From the NCBI RefSeq assembly GCF_014489615.1, contig NZ_CP060825.1:6990001-7054000 (forward strand): a stretch of 64,000 nt of DNA, in the 5' to 3' direction. Positions 33,927-41,547 of the stretch are shown piece after piece (position 1 is the stretch's first letter; each line of letters starts with the position of its first letter). The stretch is from Streptomyces genisteinicus. Its GTDB lineage: Bacteria; Actinomycetota; Actinomycetes; Streptomycetales; Streptomycetaceae. The position numbers and the translations under genes are program-made. The notes under the pieces were generated by a model. It was not told the origin of the DNA. It did no database searches and was given only the letters and a program-made list of their open reading frames with translations.

Positions 33927-34013
33927 GTCGCCACTTTACGCCCGCTTTGCGTGTTTTTGAACTCGGGTTGGCGGCGGATCGCCCGTCGCTCGCCGGTCCC
34001 CGACCGTCGCTCG

Positions 34014-34055
34014 CCCGTCCCCGGTCCCCCGTCCCCGGTCCACCGTCCCCGGCTC
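34014..34055. repeat. 14-bp tandem repeat, three copies
   Basis: CCCGTCCCCGGTCC occurs twice exactly (34014-34027, 34028-34041). A third copy with three changes runs to 34055 and overlaps the terC stop. The bases just upstream (33980-34013) are related CGTCGCTCGCC words. Slippage-type repeat at a gene end. Confidence 0.75.
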
Positions 34056-35037
34056 AGCGGCTTCCTCCGGGCGCTCCGCCCGCCTCCTCGTCCTCCCGCT
34101 CGCCGGGTGGGGGCCGCAGCACGCTGAGCGCGACGGAGACGCCCAGCACCACGACGATCACGGCGAGGCTGACGAGCGAGGGGATCTCCGGAACGGCGGT
34201 GCTGAACAGCTTGTGGCTCGCCTGGAGGATCAGCTTGACGCCGATGAACGCCAGGATCAGGGCCAGGCCCTTGCTCAGGTAGTGGAACCGGTCCAGCAGT
34301 CCCGCCAGCATGAAGTAGAGGGCCCGCAGGCCGAGGATGGCGAAGGCGTTGCTCGTGTAGACGATGAACGCGTCGCTGCTGACCGCGAGCACGGCGGGCA
34401 CGCTGTCGACCGCGAAGACCAGGTCGGCCGCCTCGATCGCGGCGACCACCGCGAGCAGCGGGGTGGCGACCCGCTTCCCGGCCTCCTTCACGAAGAACTT
34501 CGTGCCCGCGTACTCGTCCTGCACCGGAATGAAGCGGCGCAGCAGCCGCACGGCGAGGCTCCTGCCCGGATCGAAGCTCTCCTCGTCGCCGGTGAGGATC
34601 TTCCACGTGCTGTAGAAGAGGATCGCGGCGAAGACGAACAGCACGGCGGTGAACCTGCTGACCACGGCCACACCGGCGGCCAGGAAGATCCCGCGGAAGA
34701 CCAGTGCCCCGAGGACCCCGAGGAAGAGCACCCGGTGCTGGTAGGCGCGCGGGACCTTGAAGTACGCGAAGATCAGCGCGAAGACGAAGAGGTTGTCGAC
34801 GGACAGGCTCTTCTCCAGCAGCCACGCCGTGGAGTACTCGACCCCCGCGTCGGTGCCGACCACGGCGAACACGATCCCGCCGAAGACCAGCGCCAGCCCC
34901 ACCCACACCCCGCTCCAGGCGGCGGCCTCGCGGAAGCCGATGACATGGGCCTCCCGGTGCGCGAGGAGGTCCACCGCCAGCGAGACGAGGACGGTGACGG
35001 CGAAGACGACCCAGAGCCAGAACGGCACGTCGTGCAC
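34054..35037 (-). CDS. TerC-family integral membrane protein
   Basis: 327 residues from GTG 35037 (an in-frame GTG at 35046 is possible). It has eight or nine membrane segments with family landmarks: EKSLSVDNLFVFALIF near 75-90 and the second acidic repeat EAADLVFAVDSVPAVLAV near 190, whose Asp/Glu residues probably bind metal. TerC/Alx proteins act in tellurite resistance and manganese export in the cytoplasmic membrane. Here it stands alone, with no ter operon around it. No manganese riboswitch is evident by eye upstream. It has an acidic C-terminal tail. Confidence 0.93.
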   Translation of the reverse strand: MHDVPFWLWVVFAVTVLVSLAVDLLAHREAHVIGFREAAAWSGVWVGLALVFGGIVFAVVGTDAGVEYSTAWLLEKSLSVDNLFVFALIFAYFKVPRAYQHRVLFLGVLGALVFRGIFLAAGVAVVSRFTAVLFVFAAILFYSTWKILTGDEESFDPGRSLAVRLLRRFIPVQDEYAGTKFFVKEAGKRVATPLLAVVAAIEAADLVFAVDSVPAVLAVSSDAFIVYTSNAFAILGLRALYFMLAGLLDRFHYLSKGLALILAFIGVKLILQASHKLFSTAVPEIPSLVSLAVIVVVLGVSVALSVLRPPPGEREDEEAGGAPGGSR

Positions 35038-35496
35038 GGGGCGCACCTCACAGAATGGCCGGTGGTGGCGGGGCTCCCCCTCACCTACGAGTCTGGACGA
35101 ACCGGCCCGGGACCGCCCGGCGGGGCGGGGCGGTCTGTCGACCGCGTCGGGCCCCGGACGGCACTGCCTGCCGCCCGCGCCGTGCGTGCCGGGCGCCGTG
35201 CGCGCCGCCTGGTGCGGCCCGTCTGCCCGCGCGGGGTGCGGCTCTCCCGCTCCCGTACGTGCCCGGCGCCGGGGTGCCGCTCGTGCCGGGGCCGGGCGGA
35301 CCACCCGCCCGCACAGCCAGGGCGGGGCGCGGCGCTCCCGCCCGCACCGCCTGCTCCGGGCGCGCGGCGCCCCGGTTCCCGCCCGTGCCCGCTGTCGGAG
35401 CAATCCGCCGCGCCCGCCGCGCGGCGGCCCATCGTGTACCCGGCGGCCGTCGCCCCACGGCGGCGGCCACGTCCTCGACCCGGGAAGGCCCTCACC
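35038..35496. other. Long divergent intergenic region, nothing recognised
   Basis: 459 bases between terC (leftward) and the DMT transporter (rightward). It is extremely GC-rich (runs of CCCGCGCGG-like words) and has low-complexity Arg/Pro/Gly translation in all frames. I see no gene, RNA or clear operator. It ends with GGGAAGG, the ribosome site of the transporter at 35481-35487. Confidence 0.6.
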
Positions 35497-36387
35497 GTGC
35501 ACCTGCTGCTGCCGGTCCTGTTCGCACTGCTCGCGGCGCTCAGCAACGCCCTTGCCACCGTGCTCCAGCGCAAGGCGGCGCTGAGCGTGCCGCGGTCGGA
35601 CGGGCTGCGGGCCGGGCTGCTGCTCGACCTCCTCCGCAGGCCCGTGTGGCTCGCCGGGATCGTCGCGGTCGTCGCGGCGGGCGTCTGCCAGGCCGTCGCA
35701 CTGGCGACCGGGCCGCTGACGATCGTGCAGCCCCTCTTCGTCCTCGAACTGCCACTGGCCCTCATGATCGCCTCGCTGTTCTTCCGCACCGGGCTGCCCG
35801 CCCGCACATGGGCCGCCGTCGCGGCCGTCGTCGTCGGCCTCGGCACGGCCCTGGCCGCCGCGGACCCGTCCGGCAACCGGACCCAGGTGCCGCTCGACCG
35901 CTGGATCGTCGCCCTCTCGGTGTGCGCGGGCGCCATGGCCCTGCTGGTCGCCGCCGCCCTGCGGCGGTCCGAGGGACGGGCGCGGGCAGCCTGCCTCGCC
36001 TCGGCGACCGCCATCGGCTACGCGGTCACCGCCGCGCTGATGAAGTCCTCGGTGCACATCCTCGACGACGACGGCCTCGCCGCCTTCCTCACCGCGTGGC
36101 AGACCTACGGCTTCGCCGCCTTCGGCGCGAGCGCGCTCTTCCTGCTGGAACACGCCATGCAGGCCGGACCGCTTGTCGCCTCCCAGCCCGCGCTCACCCT
36201 CGGCGACGCCACCGTCAGCCTCGCCCTCGGCATCACCCTGTACGAGGAGCACGTCCGGACCGGCTGGTGGGTCGTTCCGCAGGCGTGCGGCGTCGCCCTG
36301 GTGGCGGTCGGGGTCTTCGCCCTCGCCCGGACCGAGATGGCCCGGACGCTGGCGGACACGGCCGCCCCGGAGCGTGCCAGGACCTGA
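35497..36387 (+). CDS. DMT-superfamily membrane transporter
   Basis: 296 residues from GTG 35497, 9 bases after GGGAAGG. About nine to ten hydrophobic segments in two halves match the drug/metabolite transporter (EamA-like) layout, including PLTIVQPLFVLELPLALMIA in the first half and ALTLGDATVSLALGITLYEE in the second. Members move small metabolites or drugs across the cytoplasmic membrane; the substrate here is unknown. It stands alone. Confidence 0.85.
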   Translation: MHLLLPVLFALLAALSNALATVLQRKAALSVPRSDGLRAGLLLDLLRRPVWLAGIVAVVAAGVCQAVALATGPLTIVQPLFVLELPLALMIASLFFRTGLPARTWAAVAAVVVGLGTALAAADPSGNRTQVPLDRWIVALSVCAGAMALLVAAALRRSEGRARAACLASATAIGYAVTAALMKSSVHILDDDGLAAFLTAWQTYGFAAFGASALFLLEHAMQAGPLVASQPALTLGDATVSLALGITLYEEHVRTGWWVVPQACGVALVAVGVFALARTEMARTLADTAAPERART

Positions 36388-36476
36388 CGGAGGGGCCCGG
36401 CGGTCGCGGTGCGGCACGGGCGGGGCCCGGTACCCTGAGGGCCTTCTGCCTCCGGTGAGCACGGGTGAGGGGCCTC

Positions 36477-36764
36477 ATGGACGTGGAGTTCGCCGGCCGT
36501 CTCGTCGAATGGCGCGGGCCGTCCCCGTACTACTTCGTGCCCCTTCCCGCCGAGCAGGCCGACGAGATCCGCGAGGTGGCGGCCGCGGCCACGTACGGCT
36601 GGGGTGTCGTCCCCGTCGAGGCCCGCATCGGCGGGAGGGCCTTCACCACGTCCCTCTTCCCGAGGGACGGCGGGTACCTGCTGCCGGTGAAGAGCGCGGT
36701 CCGCCGGCCCCAGGGTCTGGCGGCCGGGGACGAGGTGTCGGTGGCGCTGACCGTCCGCCTGTAG
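36477..36764 (+). CDS. DUF1905 domain protein
   Basis: 95 residues. The ATG at 36477 follows GGTGAGGGG at 36463-36471. The protein matches the DUF1905 pattern throughout: EFAGRLVEWRGPSPYYFVPL near the start, GWGVVPVEARIGGRAFTTSL in the middle and GDEVSVALTVRL at the end. It is a small beta-barrel-like domain of unknown function, often found alone in Actinobacteria. No partner is adjacent. Confidence 0.88.
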   Translation: MDVEFAGRLVEWRGPSPYYFVPLPAEQADEIREVAAAATYGWGVVPVEARIGGRAFTTSLFPRDGGYLLPVKSAVRRPQGLAAGDEVSVALTVRL

Positions 36765-36782
36765 TGCCGTGCGCCGGTAGTG

Positions 36783-36845
36783 CGGCCCTCCGGAGCGCCG
36801 TACAGCACTCCGGAGGGCCGTACAGCACTCCGGAGCGCCGCCGGC
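36783..36845. terminator. Tandem-repeat hairpins between convergent genes
   Basis: A 13-bp perfect inverted repeat (CGGCCCTCCGGAG at 36783-36795 with 36808-36820) lies in a 20-bp direct repeat (unit TCCGGAGCGCCGTACAGCAC at 36789-36808, 36809-36828 and a partial third). Each unit can pair with the next, giving alternative hairpins. It sits between the DUF1905 gene and the convergent secreted-protein gene, so a bidirectional terminator is likely. Confidence 0.7.
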
Positions 36846-36882
36846 CCCCTCGCCGTGCGGGCGGCGCCCGGTGGCGCCCGCC

Positions 36883-37371
36883 TCAGATCCCCATCGACGC
36901 CATCTCGATCGCGGACCGGTAGTTCGCGGCGGCCGTGACCACACAGGCCCGGTAGGTGCGGTTCTCCTTCACGACCAGGAAGTAGTCGCGCACCTGCTTC
37001 CAGTACTGGCGCAGATACCCGGGGCCCGGGAAGAACGCCGGCGGGCGGGGCACCAGGGCGAACGCCTCCGAGCACCGCAGGATCTCACCGGTCACGGTGG
37101 AGAGCACCGCCTCCACCTCGGCGTTCATGTTCCAGCCCGCGGCCAGGGCCGGGGTCCAGATCGCGCCCGCGACCTCCCGGAGCCGTTCCTGCTCCTCGGG
37201 CGACGGGTCGCTCAGCGGCACCGCTGCCCGCGCGGCGCTCCCGGCGGCCGGGGCCGCCGCCCGCTCCGCGGTCCGGGCCTGCACGGCTCCTGCGCCGACC
37301 GTTCCCACCAGCACGCCGGACGCCACCGCCACGGCGACGGCGGACAGCACACGGGATCCACCTCGGATCAT
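36883..37371 (-). CDS. Secreted protein of unknown function
   Basis: 162 residues. The ATG at 37371 is preceded by GGGGAGGGACG, which settles the start. A signal peptide (SRVLSAVAVAVASGVLVGTV) and Ala-rich linker lead to a mature helical region of about 110 residues with a single pair of Cys (ILRCSEAF; RACVVTAA) that could form a disulfide. It has EMASMGI at the C-terminus. I do not recognise the family. Secretion and the Cys pair suggest a small extracellular folded domain. Confidence 0.7.
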   Translation of the reverse strand: MIRGGSRVLSAVAVAVASGVLVGTVGAGAVQARTAERAAAPAAGSAARAAVPLSDPSPEEQERLREVAGAIWTPALAAGWNMNAEVEAVLSTVTGEILRCSEAFALVPRPPAFFPGPGYLRQYWKQVRDYFLVVKENRTYRACVVTAAANYRSAIEMASMGI

Positions 37372-37496
37372 CGTCCCTCCCCAGTCGATGACCGCCCCTC
37401 GGCGGGGCGGCCACCGCATCGTGGAACGACCCGCACACCCCGTCAACGACGCCCGGACGGCCACGGCCGGAAACCGCCGCGGGGCGGGCGGCCGGG

Positions 37497-37751
37497 TCAG
37501 CTCCAGCCGAAGCGGCGGTCGACGACCGAGGCGAACTCCTCCGGCGTCAGCACGGCGTCGCCGTTCTGGTCGGCGGCGTCGAAGAGGGCGGACGAGGCGT
37601 CGGCGTCCGTCACACCCCAGAACGGCAGGTCGCCCGCCGCGGCCAGCGAGGGACCCCTGGTGCGCAGCGCCGTGATCACCTCGGCCCGGGTCAGGGTGCC
37701 GTTGCCGTCCAGGTCGAGCGCGTCGAACAGCTTGCGCGCCTTCTCGCTCAC
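37497..37751 (-). CDS. EF-hand calcium-binding protein
   Basis: 84 residues with two EF-hands. The loops are DLDGNGTLTRAE at about 13-24 and DQNGDAVLTPEE near 61-72; both have the canonical acidic and Gly positions, with Glu at position 12. It resembles calerythrin-like or small EF-hand proteins of Streptomyces, which buffer or sense Ca2+ in the cytoplasm. No signal peptide. The preceding gene on the same strand ends 125 bases away. Confidence 0.9.
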   Translation of the reverse strand: MSEKARKLFDALDLDGNGTLTRAEVITALRTRGPSLAAAGDLPFWGVTDADASSALFDAADQNGDAVLTPEEFASVVDRRFGWS

Positions 37752-38030
37752 ACGGGTCTCCTGACGGTCCGGGGCGGCTTCCTCACGGAGGGGATGACGC
37801 GGGACGCCCCGCCGGGGTTGCCTCGGTGCGCCGCGCGTTCACGGCCCCCGCCCTGCGCACGCCTCCGGGCCGCGAGCCGCGGCGCGCGGCCCGCGGGGAG
37901 GCGGACGTCGCGAGCCTCCACCGGGCCCTGCGCGCACCGGGCACAGGCACCGGCGGCACGGGCGCGTGATGTGCGCCTGACGTGCGCGATCCGTACGGTT
38001 CACCAGGTAGGGTCGGCCGCGGAGGTGCCG

Positions 38031-40307
38031 ATGTCCGAGCTGTTCGACGCGGTGGACGCCCTGGTCGCGTCCGCCTCCCCGCTGCCGCCGCCCGGGGAGC
38101 GCAAACGCCTGCGCCTCGCGCACGGCCTGACGCTCGATCAGATCGCCGGCGCGCTCCAGGTGCGCCGCGCGACCGTAAGCGGCTGGGAGAACGGCAGGAC
38201 CGAGCCGCGGCCGCCCGAGCGCGAGGCGTACGCGCGGCTCCTGCGCCAGCTCGCGGAGCTCTACCCGGCCCCCGAGAACCCCGAGCCCGCCCCCGAGGCC
38301 CCCGACGACCCCGGACCCGCCCCGGCCCGTCCCGCTGCCGCCGCCGTGCGCGCTGCCGCGACCGCCCCCGGCGCCCCGGCGGAGCCGCCCGCGCCCGCGA
38401 CGGCGGCCCCGCACGCGTCCCCCGCCCCTCCCGTTGCTCCGTCACGTCCGGCTACCGCTCCCGCGTCCCCCGCCGCTCCCGCGTCCCCCGCCGTTCCGGC
38501 GTCGCGCCCCGCCGGGGCCACCGCCCCGGGGGGACGGGGGCCGGTACCCGCGAGGACCGCACCCGCCGCGGGGGCGCCCGACCGGCGGTTCGAGAACGGA
38601 CCCCTCGCGGTCGTGGACGCCGACCCCGACGGCGCCGTCCACGCGTACTGCGTCGGCGGCCTCGTCCTCGACGTGCCCGACGGGCCGCTGGCGGCGCTCG
38701 TCGCCTGGACCCTCGCCGAGTCCCGGCTCGGCGCCCCGCGGCTCAACGGCAACGGCAGGGACGCCGATCCGCTGCTGGTGCTCACCGAGGCCGCCTGCGA
38801 GCGCTACGGCCTGCCGGCCCGCCTCACCGACGAGCAGCGGCACGAGGGCCGCATCCCCGACGACCACCCGGCCGTCACGCAGCTGATCGCCGAGGACTGG
38901 AAGCTCACCCGGCGCGGCTTCGGACCCTGGGCGTACGTCTACCGTCCTGCCGAAGGCTCCCGGCGACAGAGCGTGCAGCTCTGCCTCCCCGGCTGGAACG
39001 CCCTGGACCCCCGCCACTGGGGCGACGCCGCGGGCCTCCATCCGGCCGGACTCGCCCGGCTGCTGGGCGTCTACGCGACGCGGGTCACGACTCCGCGCGG
39101 CTCCACCGCCGTGACCGGCCTGGAACTCATGACCGCCCTCCACCCGCCGACCCGCGCCGGGGCCCCCGACGCGTCGGGACGGCGCCGCAGCGAGCGCAAC
39201 CCCGGATCCCTCGGCACCGAACCGGTGGACTGCGCCCCCTGCGAGGCGCCCGACGGGCATCCGCTCCTCGCCGACCTGCCCCGCTTCCACCAGCGGGGCC
39301 CGGACGAGATGCTGATGGAGGAGGCCTACGACTGGGCGCGCCCGCTCACCGACGACGAGTGCATGCGCTCCCACGTCGTCGGCATCGACGTCAACATGGC
39401 CTTCGCGGCCGGGGCGAACGGGACGGTCGTGGGACTCGGGGCGCCGACCCGCGTCACCCGTCCCGTCTTCGACCCCAAGACGCCCGGCTCCTGGCTGGTC
39501 GACCTCTCCCACGTCGACCTCGCGCAGGTCCGGCTCGGCTCCCGGTGGCACGAACTGGAAGGCGGCCTGCTGCCGAGTCCGTTCACCCCGAGGGGCGACC
39601 GCCCCGACGGCCCCGCCTGGTACGCGACCCCGACCGTCGCCTACGCGGTGGAGCTGGGCTACGAGGTCGCCCCGGTCGAGGCCTGGGTCCGCCCGGAGAA
39701 CGGCCGCTACCTGGACGCCTGGTACCAGCGCCTGCGCGACGCGTACCTCGCCACCATGGCCGACCTGGGGGTCACGGCGGACCTGGGCCCCGCCGAGTTC
39801 CTCGCGGCGATGGAGGGGCACCGGGAACGCGACCCGCACGCCGCCCTCGTCCTCTCGGCGATCAAGGCCACGGTCAAGGGCGGCATCGGCAAGCTGCGCG
39901 AGCGCCCCCGGGGCGCCGGCTGGCGGCCCGGCAAGCCGTGGCCCGCTCTCGCGCGGCCCACCTGGCGCCCCGACATCCGCGCCGCCGTCATCTCCCGCAC
40001 CCGGGTCAACATGCACCGCAAGATGCTCAAGCACGCGGCCCACACCGGCCGTTACCCGGTGGCGGTCCTCTCCGACTGCGCCGTGTACGCGGCCGACGGG
40101 CCCTCCCCGCTCGACGTACTGCCCTACCGGGACGGCACCCCGCTCCCCGGCGGCTTCCGCCTCGGCGTCTCGCCGGGCATGGTCAAGCACGAGGGGACCC
40201 GGACCACCCTGTGGGCCGAGGGGCTCCGCGAGGAGCACGGCGCGGACATCAACCCGGCACGGCACATCAAGGACGGCCGGGTCACCGGCGAGGACGGGGG
40301 GGAGTAG
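38031..40307 (+). CDS. tap: Telomere-associated protein Tap
   Basis: 758 residues; ATG at 38031 follows GGAGG. Residues ~24-75 form an XRE-type HTH (LTLDQIAGALQVRRATVSGW). Residues ~78-183 are a Pro/Ala linker, and the rest is the conserved Tap body. In Streptomyces, Tap binds the single-stranded telomere overhang and recruits the terminal protein Tpg for end patching of linear replicons. The pair with Tpg, 3 bases downstream, makes the call secure. Oddity: the C-terminal half carries segments resembling family-B polymerase motifs A (GIDVNMAFAA, 451-460), B (IKATVKGGIGKL, 611-622) and C (LSDCAVYAA, 680-688). Confidence 0.92.
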   Translation: MSELFDAVDALVASASPLPPPGERKRLRLAHGLTLDQIAGALQVRRATVSGWENGRTEPRPPEREAYARLLRQLAELYPAPENPEPAPEAPDDPGPAPARPAAAAVRAAATAPGAPAEPPAPATAAPHASPAPPVAPSRPATAPASPAAPASPAVPASRPAGATAPGGRGPVPARTAPAAGAPDRRFENGPLAVVDADPDGAVHAYCVGGLVLDVPDGPLAALVAWTLAESRLGAPRLNGNGRDADPLLVLTEAACERYGLPARLTDEQRHEGRIPDDHPAVTQLIAEDWKLTRRGFGPWAYVYRPAEGSRRQSVQLCLPGWNALDPRHWGDAAGLHPAGLARLLGVYATRVTTPRGSTAVTGLELMTALHPPTRAGAPDASGRRRSERNPGSLGTEPVDCAPCEAPDGHPLLADLPRFHQRGPDEMLMEEAYDWARPLTDDECMRSHVVGIDVNMAFAAGANGTVVGLGAPTRVTRPVFDPKTPGSWLVDLSHVDLAQVRLGSRWHELEGGLLPSPFTPRGDRPDGPAWYATPTVAYAVELGYEVAPVEAWVRPENGRYLDAWYQRLRDAYLATMADLGVTADLGPAEFLAAMEGHRERDPHAALVLSAIKATVKGGIGKLRERPRGAGWRPGKPWPALARPTWRPDIRAAVISRTRVNMHRKMLKHAAHTGRYPVAVLSDCAVYAADGPSPLDVLPYRDGTPLPGGFRLGVSPGMVKHEGTRTTLWAEGLREEHGADINPARHIKDGRVTGEDGGE

Positions 40308-40310
40308 CCG

Positions 40311-40865
40311 GTGGGCAAGGTCGCCGACGGCCTGGAGGAAGCGGTACGGGCCGCCTTCACCCGGCCCGTCCCGAAGACGGCAGGCGCGCAGATGCGCTAC
40401 CTGGTCAAGCAGTTGAAGGGCACCCGGGGTGCCGCGGCCGCGCTCGGCGTCTCCCAGCGCACCGTCGAGCGCTATGTGACCGGCGAGTTCAGGCACCCGC
40501 GCAGGGAGCTCGCCGAACGGCTGCGCGCCGAGGTCACCCGGCGCTGGCAGCCCCAGGTCCGGGCCAGGGCCCGACGGCGCGCCGCCACCACCGACGGCAT
40601 CCTCGTCGACACGCGGGCCCGTTTCGGGTACACCGCCGCTCCCGGGAGCAGCGACGACGCCCGCCTGCGCCACCTCACCGTAGCCCTCCCGCCCCAGTTC
40701 GCCGCCCGCCTCCTCGACACCGCCCAGCAGGGCGGCACCGAACGCGAGCTGCGCGACATCGCGGCCGAGGCCCTTCAGGAGATCTACTTCAAGGACGGCG
40801 GCCGCCGCGCCCACGGACTGGCCGTCGAGTTCACGGACGTCGAGCACATCGAGTTCGAGATCTGA
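40311..40865 (+). CDS. tpg: Telomere terminal protein Tpg
   Basis: 184 residues, the characteristic length of Streptomyces terminal proteins. GTG 40311 follows GGGGGGAG at the end of tap. The N-terminal half has an HTH (GAAAALGVSQRTVERYVTGE) and a basic region (RARARRRAATTDGI). The C-terminal half is the membrane/assembly region of the family (DIAAEALQEIYFK). Tpg becomes covalently bound to the 5' ends of linear chromosomes and plasmids and primes synthesis across the telomere gap, with Tap. A tap-tpg operon implies a linear replicon, usually with the genes near an end. Confidence 0.93.
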   Translation: MGKVADGLEEAVRAAFTRPVPKTAGAQMRYLVKQLKGTRGAAAALGVSQRTVERYVTGEFRHPRRELAERLRAEVTRRWQPQVRARARRRAATTDGILVDTRARFGYTAAPGSSDDARLRHLTVALPPQFAARLLDTAQQGGTERELRDIAAEALQEIYFKDGGRRAHGLAVEFTDVEHIEFEI

Positions 40866-40941
40866 GCCGCCCCTGCACGGGCCGCGGCACCGCGTCCGCG
40901 CCCCGGACGACTCCGCCCCGGATCACCCCGCCCCGGTGCCG

Positions 40942-41424
40942 TCACGCGCCCCGGCCGGCCGTGACCGCCGCGGTGGCGGACGGGGGCCGCACCATGAACA
41001 CGTCGACCGCGTCCGCGGATTCGACCGCGAAGCCGTGCCGCTCGTACAGCCGCGCGGCCGGGCTGCCCGCCAGCACGTTCAGCCGGGCGGTGGCCCGCTC
41101 GGCGTCGCAGCGCGCCAGCAGCCCGCGCAGCACGGCCGAACCGACGCCGCGGCCCTGGAGCGCGGGGACCAGGTAGAAGTGCTCCAGCCAGTAGGCGTCC
41201 CCCTCGGGCCGCAGCGCGACACAGCCGGCGACCTCGCCGGACACCAGGACCGTCCAGGTGTGGGCCGGCTCGAACCCGTCCCGCAGGCGCTGCCGTACGC
41301 GATGCGGGTCGTACCGTCCCAGCCGTTCGAGGTCCGGCCTCATCACCCGTGCCCTGATCTCGGCCACGGCCTCCACGTCGGCGGCCGTCGACGGCCGGAG
41401 TGCGAAGTCCACCATGATCGTCAT
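40942..41424 (-). CDS. GNAT-family N-acetyltransferase
   Basis: 160 residues (an in-frame ATG at 41415 is also possible). A single GNAT fold has the acetyl-CoA motif LVPALQGRGVGSAVLRGLL and the later LAGSPAARLYERHGFAV, which is the usual beta5-alpha4 signature. It acetylates a small molecule or protein amine in the cytoplasm; substrate unknown. Convergent with tpg (76-base gap). It is unrelated in sequence detail to the IS-disrupted tandem GNAT at 18 kb. Confidence 0.92.
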   Translation of the reverse strand: MTIMVDFALRPSTAADVEAVAEIRARVMRPDLERLGRYDPHRVRQRLRDGFEPAHTWTVLVSGEVAGCVALRPEGDAYWLEHFYLVPALQGRGVGSAVLRGLLARCDAERATARLNVLAGSPAARLYERHGFAVESADAVDVFMVRPPSATAAVTAGRGA

Positions 41425-41547
41425 GGTAGGCGCCGTGGGCTGTCATGTGTCTGCCACAGTCCTGTGACCGAGGTTGCGCGGTCCTCGTACGGGGCACGAC
41501 CCTGGACACCCGTGTGATCACGCGGTCACGCGGAGGGGGAGGACCAG

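Noticed and set aside
35038..35496. Hidden gene or riboswitch in the long terC upstream region
   Set aside because: All frames translate to low-complexity Arg/Pro/Gly; no conserved riboswitch core such as that of yybP-ykoY is recognisable by eye.
38031..40865. Telomere sequence inside the window
   Set aside because: Tap and Tpg genes are present, but I saw no series of telomeric palindromes; the replicon end must lie elsewhere.
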